A stretch of DNA of 7,563 bases from Spirosomataceae bacterium (GTDB lineage: Bacteria; Bacteroidota; Bacteroidia; Cytophagales; Spirosomataceae): NCBI GenBank assembly GCA_025455795.1, contig JALOLW010000190.1:1-7563 (forward strand), read 5' to 3'. Shown here piece by piece: positions 1 to 6,354 of the stretch. Every line of letters starts with the position of its first letter. The stretch's first letter is position 1. Position numbers and translations under genes: made by a program. Under the pieces are notes generated by a model that had not been told where the DNA came from, made no database searches, and saw only the letters and a list, made by a program, of their open reading frames with translations.

Positions 1-1068
1 CCGCTTTCGAAAGCCTTTTAACAAAATTTCGGTGTTGATACTGCCGCCTCCTGAGAAAAACCAACGATAGTCCCAATTGGTGATTTGGTTGTAAAACCAC
101 CTTCCATCTTGAATATAAGCCGAATACAACTGCGTATTCCCATTTTTATCGAATTTATGATAAACAAAAACAGGGTTGTTTTTTTCATCAAGAACCAATT
201 TGGCAGACAGGTTGATAATGCCTCCTTCCACAGGAATTGGGTCAACAATGAGCGATTTCTGGCCGATTATTGCTGGTAGTTGTATTGGTTTTCCAAAAGC
301 ATCGAACCAGTTTTTCAGGTCGGGGCTTTTCATGTATGAAAGGTCGTGATTGGTCGAACAGTCGGGTGTGTCGCGCCAAACCCAGTACATATGATACCAG
401 CCGTCACTCATCAAAGTGGGTTGGGTTTGGTAAGCATTCATCAAGCCCTGCCCGTCGGTTAGAGGTGTATCAAGCAAACGTCCCCATTTTTTTGTACTGG
501 TATTGTACGCATTATAAATCTCGTTTCCGTTGCCACTGCCGCCATCGCGGTAATGGTAGAGAAGTTCACCTTCTTTGGTGAGCATAAAATGCGGATAGGT
601 GGTACGTTTTTCTTTGGTTCCCACCATTTCAAAAACCTGTTTGAGTGTTGAAATATCGTTGGGCTTTGTACTTCTGAAATAAGTGAGCGGGTTTACGTGT
701 ACATTGCCTGAAAGGTGAATAAAACCTTCTTTATCAATGCCAAGGGTTACAAAATTATGACTGTCCCATCCTAACACAGTGCTTGTGCCACTGGCTGTTT
801 CGCGGGTGGTAGTTGGAAGAATGTGCAGATGAAATTTAGACTCATTCATATTTCTTTGGCCAACTACCATATTTCGATTAGCATTGTAATAGGCAATATA
901 TTGGCGGTTTCGATGGGTGTACAAACAGAAACCAACTGGGTGGCCTGCCCACACGCTATCTATTTTGATGGTCTGAATGATGGTCTCGGTTTTATTGGTT
1001 TCGTCGATGGTTTGTGCAAAACCCACCAGAGAAATCAAAAGAAGGAAAAAGGAAAGAGATAGTTTCAT
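1..1068 (-). CDS. Secreted BNR_4-family beta-propeller protein, ulvan-lyase-like (partial, C-terminus missing)
   Basis: The frame is open from the ATG at 1068-1066 to the window edge, giving 356 residues without a stop, so the C-terminus lies outside. Residues 1-19 form a signal peptide (MKLSLSFFLLLISLVGFA, then Q), so the product is exported. The body reads as a BNR_4 (PF15892) protein: an early AGHPVGF segment, an AYYNANRNMVVGQR strand, a WDSHN motif, then SGNVHVNPLTYFR, LLYHYRDG and MYWVWRDTP. BNR_4 is the seven-bladed propeller fold of PL24 and PL25 ulvan lyases, which cleave glucuronate- or iduronate-containing polysaccharide by beta-elimination. His104 and His124 match the paired active-site histidines of PL25 in context and spacing, and Tyr171/Tyr173 and Arg174 are candidate partners (recalled, not aligned). 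It could instead be a rhamnosyl-glucuronate-type propeller lyase (PL42/GH145-like) or an uncharacterised member. The gene lies downstream of a terminator and so is probably its own transcript. The upstream 100 bases are AT-rich, with no promoter I can call confidently. The fold call is solid; the substrate is uncertain. Confidence 0.8.
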   Translation of the reverse strand, partial: MKLSLSFFLLLISLVGFAQTIDETNKTETIIQTIKIDSVWAGHPVGFCLYTHRNRQYIAYYNANRNMVVGQRNMNESKFHLHILPTTTRETASGTSTVLGWDSHNFVTLGIDKEGFIHLSGNVHVNPLTYFRSTKPNDISTLKQVFEMVGTKEKRTTYPHFMLTKEGELLYHYRDGGSGNGNEIYNAYNTSTKKWGRLLDTPLTDGQGLMNAYQTQPTLMSDGWYHMYWVWRDTPDCSTNHDLSYMKSPDLKNWFDAFGKPIQLPAIIGQKSLIVDPIPVEGGIINLSAKLVLDEKNNPVFVYHKFDKNGNTQLYSAYIQDGRWFYNQITNWDYRWFFSGGGSINTEILLKGFRKR

Positions 1069-1173
1069 GTTTGCGATTTTTTGTATTTCAGTTTGTTTTG
1101 CAACTTAATCAAATTCGAATTTAGTCACTTTTTAGTAGGTCTGTGGAGACACATACCACGGTGGAGGTGTATC

Positions 1174-1209
1174 AAAAAACAATCGTCGTCGGCATAGCCA
1201 ACGACGATT
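1174..1209 (-). terminator. Rho-independent terminator after the ADC-like gene
   Basis: The arms aatcgtcgt (1181-1189) and acgacgatt (1201-1209) are perfect 9-bp inverted repeats. The stem continues past one C-A mismatch into a ggc/gcc pair (1191-1193 and 1197-1199) around a three-base loop. On the minus strand the hairpin is followed at once by G and six T residues (1180-1174), the classic intrinsic terminator layout. It lies about 70 bases after the ADC-like stop and before the BNR_4 gene, so it separates the two transcripts. Confidence 0.8.
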
Positions 1210-1281
1210 CATCTCTCTAACAGCCATAAAAACAAAAGATAATGCTATCTCTCTATTGATGGGTTACGCTGTTGAACGAGA

Positions 1282-1974
1282 TTATGTGGCATTTTCAAAA
1301 ACTTTTTTGAACGTAGCCACGGGAAAAGTCATTTCAAAATCCTTGACGATGAGGGCCGCAAGCGGTTTCAATTCGGCCAAATCAGGAAAAAACGTTGCGT
1401 TTACTTTTAAGTCTTTGAGCGTAGCCCAGTATGCCTTTCCTTTGGCTTGCGGGCGTGTCAGCACCAAGTTTTCGCGCAGCCGTTGGGTGATGCGAAGCGG
1501 AAACAACGCCGTAGTAAGCGGAAAAGAAAACCCGCCCCGTTGGAGATGGGCTTCAAAAAAAGGGATACCGTTAAGCCGCGCTTCAAAATGTTCTTCGCGC
1601 CCTTCTGTTTTTACGTCAAAATCACACTGCTCTTTCGGAATGCCCCAGTTTTCGAGGCCATTCCAGACACTGTCGTGACTTGATACATAAATTTTTGAAA
1701 TCGAGAAGGTATTCTTGCCCAACAAATCAAGCAGTCCAGGAATAAACAACAATTCTTGATACGGCCCCACGGGCGTGGTGTGATAGTCCACGAGCATGAC
1801 GCTTCCGAGTACTCCTCTGAAGCTATCGCGCTGATAATCGGCCAAGAAGCCGTTTTTTTCGACCCATTTTTTGGGGAAACGGTACAGCAAAATGATGCCG
1901 TTGCCCGTGAGTGTCCAAGGCGCGGGCGCAACGAGCGAAGGCGGTGGGAGGGTATTTTTTAGGAAATGTTGCAA
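1282..1974 (-). CDS. Acetoacetate-decarboxylase-superfamily protein (TTG start)
   Basis: The 230-residue protein has no signal peptide and is predicted cytoplasmic. It carries the ADC-fold (PF06314) landmarks: APAPWTLTGNGIILLYRF near the N-terminus, then VGPYQELLFIPG (Glu74), then ENWGIPKEQCDF (Lys114). In Clostridium acetoacetate decarboxylase the G-F-P-K-K motif supplies the Schiff-base Lys115 and the neighbouring Lys116 that lowers its pKa. Here Lys114 aligns with the Schiff-base lysine, but the next residue is Glu115. Glu74 plausibly matches the conserved active-site glutamate. The protein may therefore form imines but is unlikely to be a textbook decarboxylase; the superfamily also contains aldolase/dehydratase-type enzymes. 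No ATG exists upstream in frame before the DUF1080 stop, and the first internal ATG (Met60) lies inside the conserved fold, so TTG at 1974-1972 is the best start. It sits six bases after the DUF1080 stop and is almost certainly co-transcribed and translationally coupled. The terminator at 1174-1209 closes the unit. The family call is good; the reaction is unknown. Confidence 0.8.
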   Translation of the reverse strand: MQHFLKNTLPPPSLVAPAPWTLTGNGIILLYRFPKKWVEKNGFLADYQRDSFRGVLGSVMLVDYHTTPVGPYQELLFIPGLLDLLGKNTFSISKIYVSSHDSVWNGLENWGIPKEQCDFDVKTEGREEHFEARLNGIPFFEAHLQRGGFSFPLTTALFPLRITQRLRENLVLTRPQAKGKAYWATLKDLKVNATFFPDLAELKPLAALIVKDFEMTFPVATFKKVFENAT

Positions 1975-1980
1975 CGGATT

Positions 1981-2742
1981 TCAAAAATCGGTGTCTGCTT
2001 TTTTGAGGTCAAGTTTCTGAATCCAGATGTTACGATACAGCACATCGTGGCCTTCGGCTTGGAGTTTGAGGCCACCGGGCGTATCGGTAATGCCCTTGCC
2101 GTCGTCGTTGCCACCGTCAATACCCGAAAACTCCCCGCCCCACACTTGATTGACTTGGAAGTTTTTGTGGACTTTCTGGCCGTTGAAATACATCGTAAGC
2201 ATGGCTTTTTCGACGCGCTTGCCGTCTTTGAACCGCGCCGCGCGATACACTATATCGTAAGCGTTCCACTTGCCGAGGCCATTGTATGCTTGATACGGCG
2301 ATTCTGATTCATTGATGACCGCCCCCATGCCGTGCGGGGTTTTGTCGCCATCCAAGACCTGTATTTCGTGGCGATTTTGGAGATAAACGCCGCTGTTGCC
2401 GCCGGGGTTGGCCACCAAAAACTCAATGTGCAGCCTAAAATCGCGGAACTCGTCCTTGGTCACGATGTCGGCAGCACCGTATTTACCTCCTGCGGCGGCG
2501 GGGTCGTTGGTATTGACTGCCATGCCTTCGTCCACGGGGTCTTTCACCAATTTCCATTTGATAGGAGGTGTGGCAGCAAGCCTTGGCCCTGCCCAATACA
2601 TCCATTTTTCATCGAGCATTTGGCGCGTACCGTCAAAATAAACCGTCGCTTTTTTGGGAGCTTTGGCACCGACGCCTACTTGCGCCGAGAGGTTTTGCAA
2701 AATGGCCATCACCAAAAGACAGCCAATCAATAGTGGTTTCAT
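1981..2742 (-). CDS. Secreted DUF1080 (3-keto-disaccharide hydrolase family) protein
   Basis: The 253-residue product begins with a signal peptide (MKPLLIGCLLVMAILQNLSA, then Q), so it is exported. The mature part is a single PF06439 jelly-roll domain of concanavalin-like type. Recognisable elements are FRDFRLHIEF, the signature NSGVYLQNRHEIQVLD at about residues 116-131, KWNAYDIVYRAARF near 158-171, and the closing strand GGLKLQAEGHDVLYRNIWI at 223-241. Characterised relatives process 3-keto-glycosides made by sugar 3-dehydrogenases (recalled family knowledge); no such dehydrogenase is visible here. An in-frame ATG at 2859 would add 39 residues, but that extension is translated from an intergenic palindrome and would bury the signal peptide, so I start at 2742. 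The gene follows the GH2 gene after 152 bases and is followed after six bases by the ADC-like gene, supporting a shared sugar-processing unit. It could also act as a glycan-binding or endo-acting protein, as the fold is shared with glycosidases. Confidence 0.88.
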   Translation of the reverse strand: MKPLLIGCLLVMAILQNLSAQVGVGAKAPKKATVYFDGTRQMLDEKWMYWAGPRLAATPPIKWKLVKDPVDEGMAVNTNDPAAAGGKYGAADIVTKDEFRDFRLHIEFLVANPGGNSGVYLQNRHEIQVLDGDKTPHGMGAVINESESPYQAYNGLGKWNAYDIVYRAARFKDGKRVEKAMLTMYFNGQKVHKNFQVNQVWGGEFSGIDGGNDDGKGITDTPGGLKLQAEGHDVLYRNIWIQKLDLKKADTDF

Positions 2743-2775
2743 GGGAAAGGAGGGGTTTGAGGTCTTGACTTTATT

Positions 2776-2838
2776 TTTAACCGCAAGGACGCAAAGTCGT
2801 AAGGATTTTCCTCGTGCCTTTGCATTCTTGCGGTTAAA
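2776..2838. repeat. Imperfect 21-bp palindrome, REP-like intergenic element
   Basis: The left arm (2776-2796) and right arm (2818-2838) are inverted copies matching at 19 of 21 positions. They enclose a 21-base spacer that contains its own small hairpin (agga 2802-2805 with tcct 2809-2812). The outer arm core, aaccgcaaggacgcaaag, resembles dispersed palindromes I recall from intergenic regions of many environmental bacterial genomes. It has no T-tract and is not a terminator. It lies between the GH2 and DUF1080 genes and would fold in a shared minus-strand transcript. It may act in mRNA stabilisation or processing, or be only a mobile REP/MITE-like sequence. Confidence 0.65.
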
Positions 2839-2870
2839 GGGTAAACTAATCTCCATCAAGCATTTATCAA

Positions 2871-2898
2871 GTAAAAGCTGCCAAAGGCTGCATTTTAC
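2871..2898 (-). terminator. Hairpin overlapping the GH2 stop codon, possible weak terminator
   Basis: The sequence gtaaaa (2871-2876), gctgcc (2877-2882), aaa, ggctgc (2886-2891), a, ttttac (2893-2898) folds into a nearly complete stem with one T-T mismatch and one bulged A. On the minus strand the GC-rich part is followed by only four T residues. The GH2 stop codon (2897-2895) lies inside one arm. It may be a weak or partial terminator, or a stability hairpin setting the ratio of GH2 to downstream DUF1080 expression. Confidence 0.4.
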
Positions 2899-5800
2899 CG
2901 CTTCTTTTTCTTCTTACTGCTGCTTTTCTTTTTGGAAGAGTACCGCCGTTTTTTGGACGGTTTTTTGACATATTTACGCGCTTCGGCTCTGGCAATAGCG
3001 GCTTCGGTAGCTGCTTCATCCTCCTCGGTGCTTTGATTGACCACCGACGCGGGCGCGCCCAATTCCGACAGCTCTTGTGACCGTTCGGCTACTGCGGGGA
3101 GGCTGGTTTGGACAATAGACGCCAACGGCAGCGTGGTGTCAAAAGGTCGTAAACGAAAGGCGTAATTGAACTCATGGTCGGTGATTTGAAACTCGGGATG
3201 CAGACGGGGCTTGGGGTCCCAACTATCATCTCCCCCAACACCCGCCACGAGGTGGTCTATTTTGAGAACAGTAGTGAGTCCTTGCACGAGGGATTGGGTC
3301 TTTTTGGCCGCCAACAAATCGGCATCGGTATAATCATGGGCGGTAAAATTGAGCGAAGGCTGCCCCGCTACCAACAGTCCGTAACCTACCGAATCGGTCA
3401 CGGCAGCCCAACGCACGTCGGTTTTGTTGCCGTTTTCTTGGGCCATGATGTAGGGAAAATGCTGGTCGGAGATTTTGCCGCTGTATTCTCCCAAACGCAT
3501 GCCGAGCTTGCGGTCGGCGTAGCTTTCGAGCGGACCTCGCCCGTACCAAGTCAGGTTGCGAAATGACGCGGGCAACTCCATTTGCATTCCTATCCGCGCG
3601 AGCGGGGGTGCGTTGTTGCCTTTGACCGACACCGTGTTTTTGACTTCAATATCGCCCGAACCGAAAACTGTATAGACGGTTTTGACGACAAAATTGACCC
3701 CCTGCTTGCCTACCCACGTGCTTTGCGTGTGGACTTTGGCAATGGAAGGGCTAACTTGCTCCACGCGCATATCTCCTCCGAGGCGGCGCAGGCTATCCAA
3801 TCCCGCCGCGTACCAACGTGCCGCAAAGCTCGTTTTGCCACCGCCTTCGTCGTTGTCGGTGGGTACACGCCAGAAGTTGGGGGTCAGGGGTTGTTTGAGC
3901 AACTCTCTGTTTTTATAAATCAACGAGCTGATAGCCACCGCTTTTCGGTCAAAAGTGACTTTGAATTGTGGGTTGCTCAACTGAATCCCCCCGCCTCTTA
4001 CCAAGCCCACTTTTACGGTGGCATTGGCAGGCCAAGTCACGGTAGGCTTAGGGGCAGGGGTGGTTTTGATATAAAACTGTTGATACGCTACTTCGTGGCC
4101 TGCATTGGCCCAAGCGGTGTTGGATTTGAGGCGCAGGCTCACATTGAGCAAATATTCAGCCGAACTGTACGCGGGTATATTGTACGGAATCGTGAGGTTT
4201 TGACTCGCGCCAGGAGCGGCGTTGAGGTCGGCCATAGTGCCTTGCTGAATTGCCTTGCCGTTTTCAAGCAGTGTCCATGCCAATTCAAATCCTTGCAAGC
4301 CGATAAAATCATATTTGTTTTGGAGGGTAATCGCCTGATTTTGAAGGGTATCTTTGGGTGTAAACTTCACGTATTGATACACGTGCTTCACCTCGGCGGC
4401 TTCGGGCTGCGGTACGCGGTCGGGATTGACGATACCGTCGCCCGCGTTGGCCCCATCCACGTAGTTGATATGAGAAATATAAGAGCGACCGTTGCGGTCT
4501 TTGAGGTAAAGCCCTTGGTCGGCCCAATCCCAAATAAACGCGCCTTGCATACGCGGGTACTTTTCAATCATGTCCCAATATTTGTACAGATTGCCCGTAC
4601 TGTTGCCCATAGAGTGCGCATACTCGCAGATGATAAGCGGACGATTGGGGTCTTTTTTCATCAATGCTTCCATGCCTTCTACCGACGGATACATGGTGCC
4701 GTTGATGTCAAAAAAAGTGAGCGATTGGTCGGTATCGGCAAAACTTTTGGGGTAACTATTGCGTCCTTCGTAGTGGATGGGTCGGTTGGGGTCAATCAAG
4801 CGGATGATTTGGGCCATGTCCTCAAAATTGGTGCCGTAGCCCGACTCATTGCCCAGCGACCACATAATAATCGAAGGGTGGTTTTTGTCGCGTTCTACCA
4901 TCGCCTTGCCCCGCGCCACAAAAGCGTCTTTCCAGTCGGGATTGTTGGCCAAGACAATGCCCTTTTGTTGCCAAAGCTCATGGCTTTCAATGTTGGCTTC
5001 GTCTATCACATAGAGGCCGTACTCGTCGCAGAGGTCGTACCAAAGTGGATGGTTGGGGTAGTGCGACGCCCGCACGGCGTTGATGTTGTGTTGTTTCATC
5101 AACATAATGTCTTTGACCATCATTTCGCGGCTTACGGTGCGCCCCGTGTTGGGGTCAAACTCATGCCGATTGACGCCTTTGAATTTGACAGGTTTGCCAT
5201 TGACCAGCAACAGACCATCGCGCAGATTGACCTCTCTAAATCCTACCCGTGAGGCCGTGGCTTCTACCACTTGCCCCTCGCCACTGAGTACCTGCATACT
5301 GAGTTTGTACAGATTGGGAGTTTCGGCAGTCCACTTGGCGGGATTGGTCAAAGGCAGCGTAAACGACAGATAGGTTTCGTCTTTGGGGTCCATCATCGGG
5401 ATATTGCGTACAATCTCCTCACCCACCATACGCCCCGCAGGGTCATAAAGTTTGAATCTTACTTGGTATTTGTCTTGTACTTGCGACGAAAAGTTTTTGA
5501 CAAAAGCCGCCACGCGCAAGGTGGCATCGCGGTAGTTTTCGTCCAAATCAGTCACGATGTTGAAGTCGCGCAAGTGGATGGTCGGGGCGGCGTACAAAAA
5601 CACATCGCGGAAAATTCCCGAAATTCGCCAAAAATCTTGGTCTTCGATGTAGCTTCCATCCGACCAGTTGATGACTTGCACCGCCAAGTGATTTTCGCCG
5701 CCGCGCAAATACTGCGTAATGTTGAACTCCGCAGGAGTCATGCCATCTTCGTGGTAGCCTACTTTGAGGCCATTGACCCAGACATAACACGCCGATTGGA

Positions 5801-6290
5801 CACCCCCAAACTGCAACATCACGTTGCGTCCTTGCCAACCTGCGGGTACCGAAAACGTAGTGCGATAAAGTCCCACAGCGTTGGTGTCGCTCGTGATACG
5901 CGGCGGATTGGTCGGAAAAGGATGCTTGATGTTGGTAAAAATCGGACGGTCGTACGCACGTCCCTCGCGCGCACCCACGACTTGCCAGTTGGAGGGTACG
6001 GGCAGATTGTCCCAGTTGGTCGTACTTGTGTTGGGTTGAAAAAAATCGCCCGGTACTTTGGATGGGTGCGATACCCATTTAAACTTCCAAACACCATTGA
6101 GAGATTGATAAAAAGGCGAGCCTGACGGGTCAAATTTGAGGGCGTTGGCTTCATCGCCAAAAGGGATGAAAGAAGCGTGTGGCCGCTCAGTATTTCGACT
6201 TATGACGAGGGGATTTTCCCAATCGGGCAACTCTTGCGCGAATGAGGGCAACGGTAAACTTAGAAAGAGGAAGAAACGCAATGGACGCAT
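2895..6290 (-). CDS. lacZ: Secreted GH2 beta-galactosidase, LacZ five-domain type, with basic C-terminal tail
   Basis: The 1131-residue enzyme starts with a signal peptide (MRPLRFFLFLSLPLPSFA, then Q) and is predicted periplasmic or surface-exposed. It hydrolyses terminal beta-galactosides with retention. Approximate layout: sugar-binding jelly roll 55-235 (with DGSYIEDQDFWR; Asp217 matches the galactose/sodium-site Asp201 of E. coli LacZ), Ig-like domain 237-352, TIM barrel 354-640, second Ig-like domain 640-745, and small-chain domain 770-1050. The acid/base is Glu482 in SLGNES and the nucleophile is Glu556 in IICEYAHSMGNS. Magnesium ligands Glu435, His437 and Glu482, plus His376, His410 and Trp587 (WDWADQG), are all present, so the enzyme should be active. 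The position of E. coli Asn604 appears to be Asp618, a change I recall as common in the family. Residues 1051-1131 exceed the usual length: a Glu/Ala-rich stretch, then a Lys/Ser/Arg-rich end with 13 Lys and 3 Arg in the last 26 residues. It is followed by the DUF1080 and ADC-like genes. Other GH2 activities are less likely given the complete LacZ architecture. Confidence 0.95.
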   Translation of the reverse strand: MRPLRFFLFLSLPLPSFAQELPDWENPLVISRNTERPHASFIPFGDEANALKFDPSGSPFYQSLNGVWKFKWVSHPSKVPGDFFQPNTSTTNWDNLPVPSNWQVVGAREGRAYDRPIFTNIKHPFPTNPPRITSDTNAVGLYRTTFSVPAGWQGRNVMLQFGGVQSACYVWVNGLKVGYHEDGMTPAEFNITQYLRGGENHLAVQVINWSDGSYIEDQDFWRISGIFRDVFLYAAPTIHLRDFNIVTDLDENYRDATLRVAAFVKNFSSQVQDKYQVRFKLYDPAGRMVGEEIVRNIPMMDPKDETYLSFTLPLTNPAKWTAETPNLYKLSMQVLSGEGQVVEATASRVGFREVNLRDGLLLVNGKPVKFKGVNRHEFDPNTGRTVSREMMVKDIMLMKQHNINAVRASHYPNHPLWYDLCDEYGLYVIDEANIESHELWQQKGIVLANNPDWKDAFVARGKAMVERDKNHPSIIMWSLGNESGYGTNFEDMAQIIRLIDPNRPIHYEGRNSYPKSFADTDQSLTFFDINGTMYPSVEGMEALMKKDPNRPLIICEYAHSMGNSTGNLYKYWDMIEKYPRMQGAFIWDWADQGLYLKDRNGRSYISHINYVDGANAGDGIVNPDRVPQPEAAEVKHVYQYVKFTPKDTLQNQAITLQNKYDFIGLQGFELAWTLLENGKAIQQGTMADLNAAPGASQNLTIPYNIPAYSSAEYLLNVSLRLKSNTAWANAGHEVAYQQFYIKTTPAPKPTVTWPANATVKVGLVRGGGIQLSNPQFKVTFDRKAVAISSLIYKNRELLKQPLTPNFWRVPTDNDEGGGKTSFAARWYAAGLDSLRRLGGDMRVEQVSPSIAKVHTQSTWVGKQGVNFVVKTVYTVFGSGDIEVKNTVSVKGNNAPPLARIGMQMELPASFRNLTWYGRGPLESYADRKLGMRLGEYSGKISDQHFPYIMAQENGNKTDVRWAAVTDSVGYGLLVAGQPSLNFTAHDYTDADLLAAKKTQSLVQGLTTVLKIDHLVAGVGGDDSWDPKPRLHPEFQITDHEFNYAFRLRPFDTTLPLASIVQTSLPAVAERSQELSELGAPASVVNQSTEEDEAATEAAIARAEARKYVKKPSKKRRYSSKKKSSSKKKKKR

Positions 6291-6354
6291 TTGATGAAGT
6301 CTTTGGGTAAGATAATAAAGTACAGAACGAATGCAAAAACTGTTTTATTTTCAA

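Noticed and set aside
1149..1170. Small palindrome ccac-g-gtgg with flanking acac/gtgt upstream of the BNR_4 gene
   Set aside because: Short interrupted arms with a one-base centre; possible operator but indistinguishable from chance in a single copy.
1282..2742. DUF1080 and ADC-like genes as one gene broken by a nonsense mutation
   Set aside because: The DUF1080 domain ends naturally a few residues before the stop, and the ADC fold begins soon after the TTG, so two complete proteins are more likely.
2743..2859. N-terminal extension of the DUF1080 protein from an upstream ATG
   Set aside because: The extra 39 codons run through the palindrome, and a well-formed signal peptide starts at the ATG at 2742.
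2841..2870. Possible Bacteroidota promoter: TTG (2870-2868), 19-base spacer, TAGTTTAC (2848-2841), minus strand
   Set aside because: The spacing is right but the -7 element deviates from TAnnTTTG at two of six positions, so it is too weak to annotate as a promoter.
3582..5252. A 556-codon open frame on the plus strand
   Set aside because: It lies wholly antisense to the GH2 gene, whose catalytic motifs are intact; its translation shows no recognisable domain. It is a by-product of GC-rich codon use.
5271..6125. A 284-codon open frame on the plus strand
   Set aside because: Antisense to the N-terminal half of the GH2 enzyme, with no family resemblance and no plausible start context.
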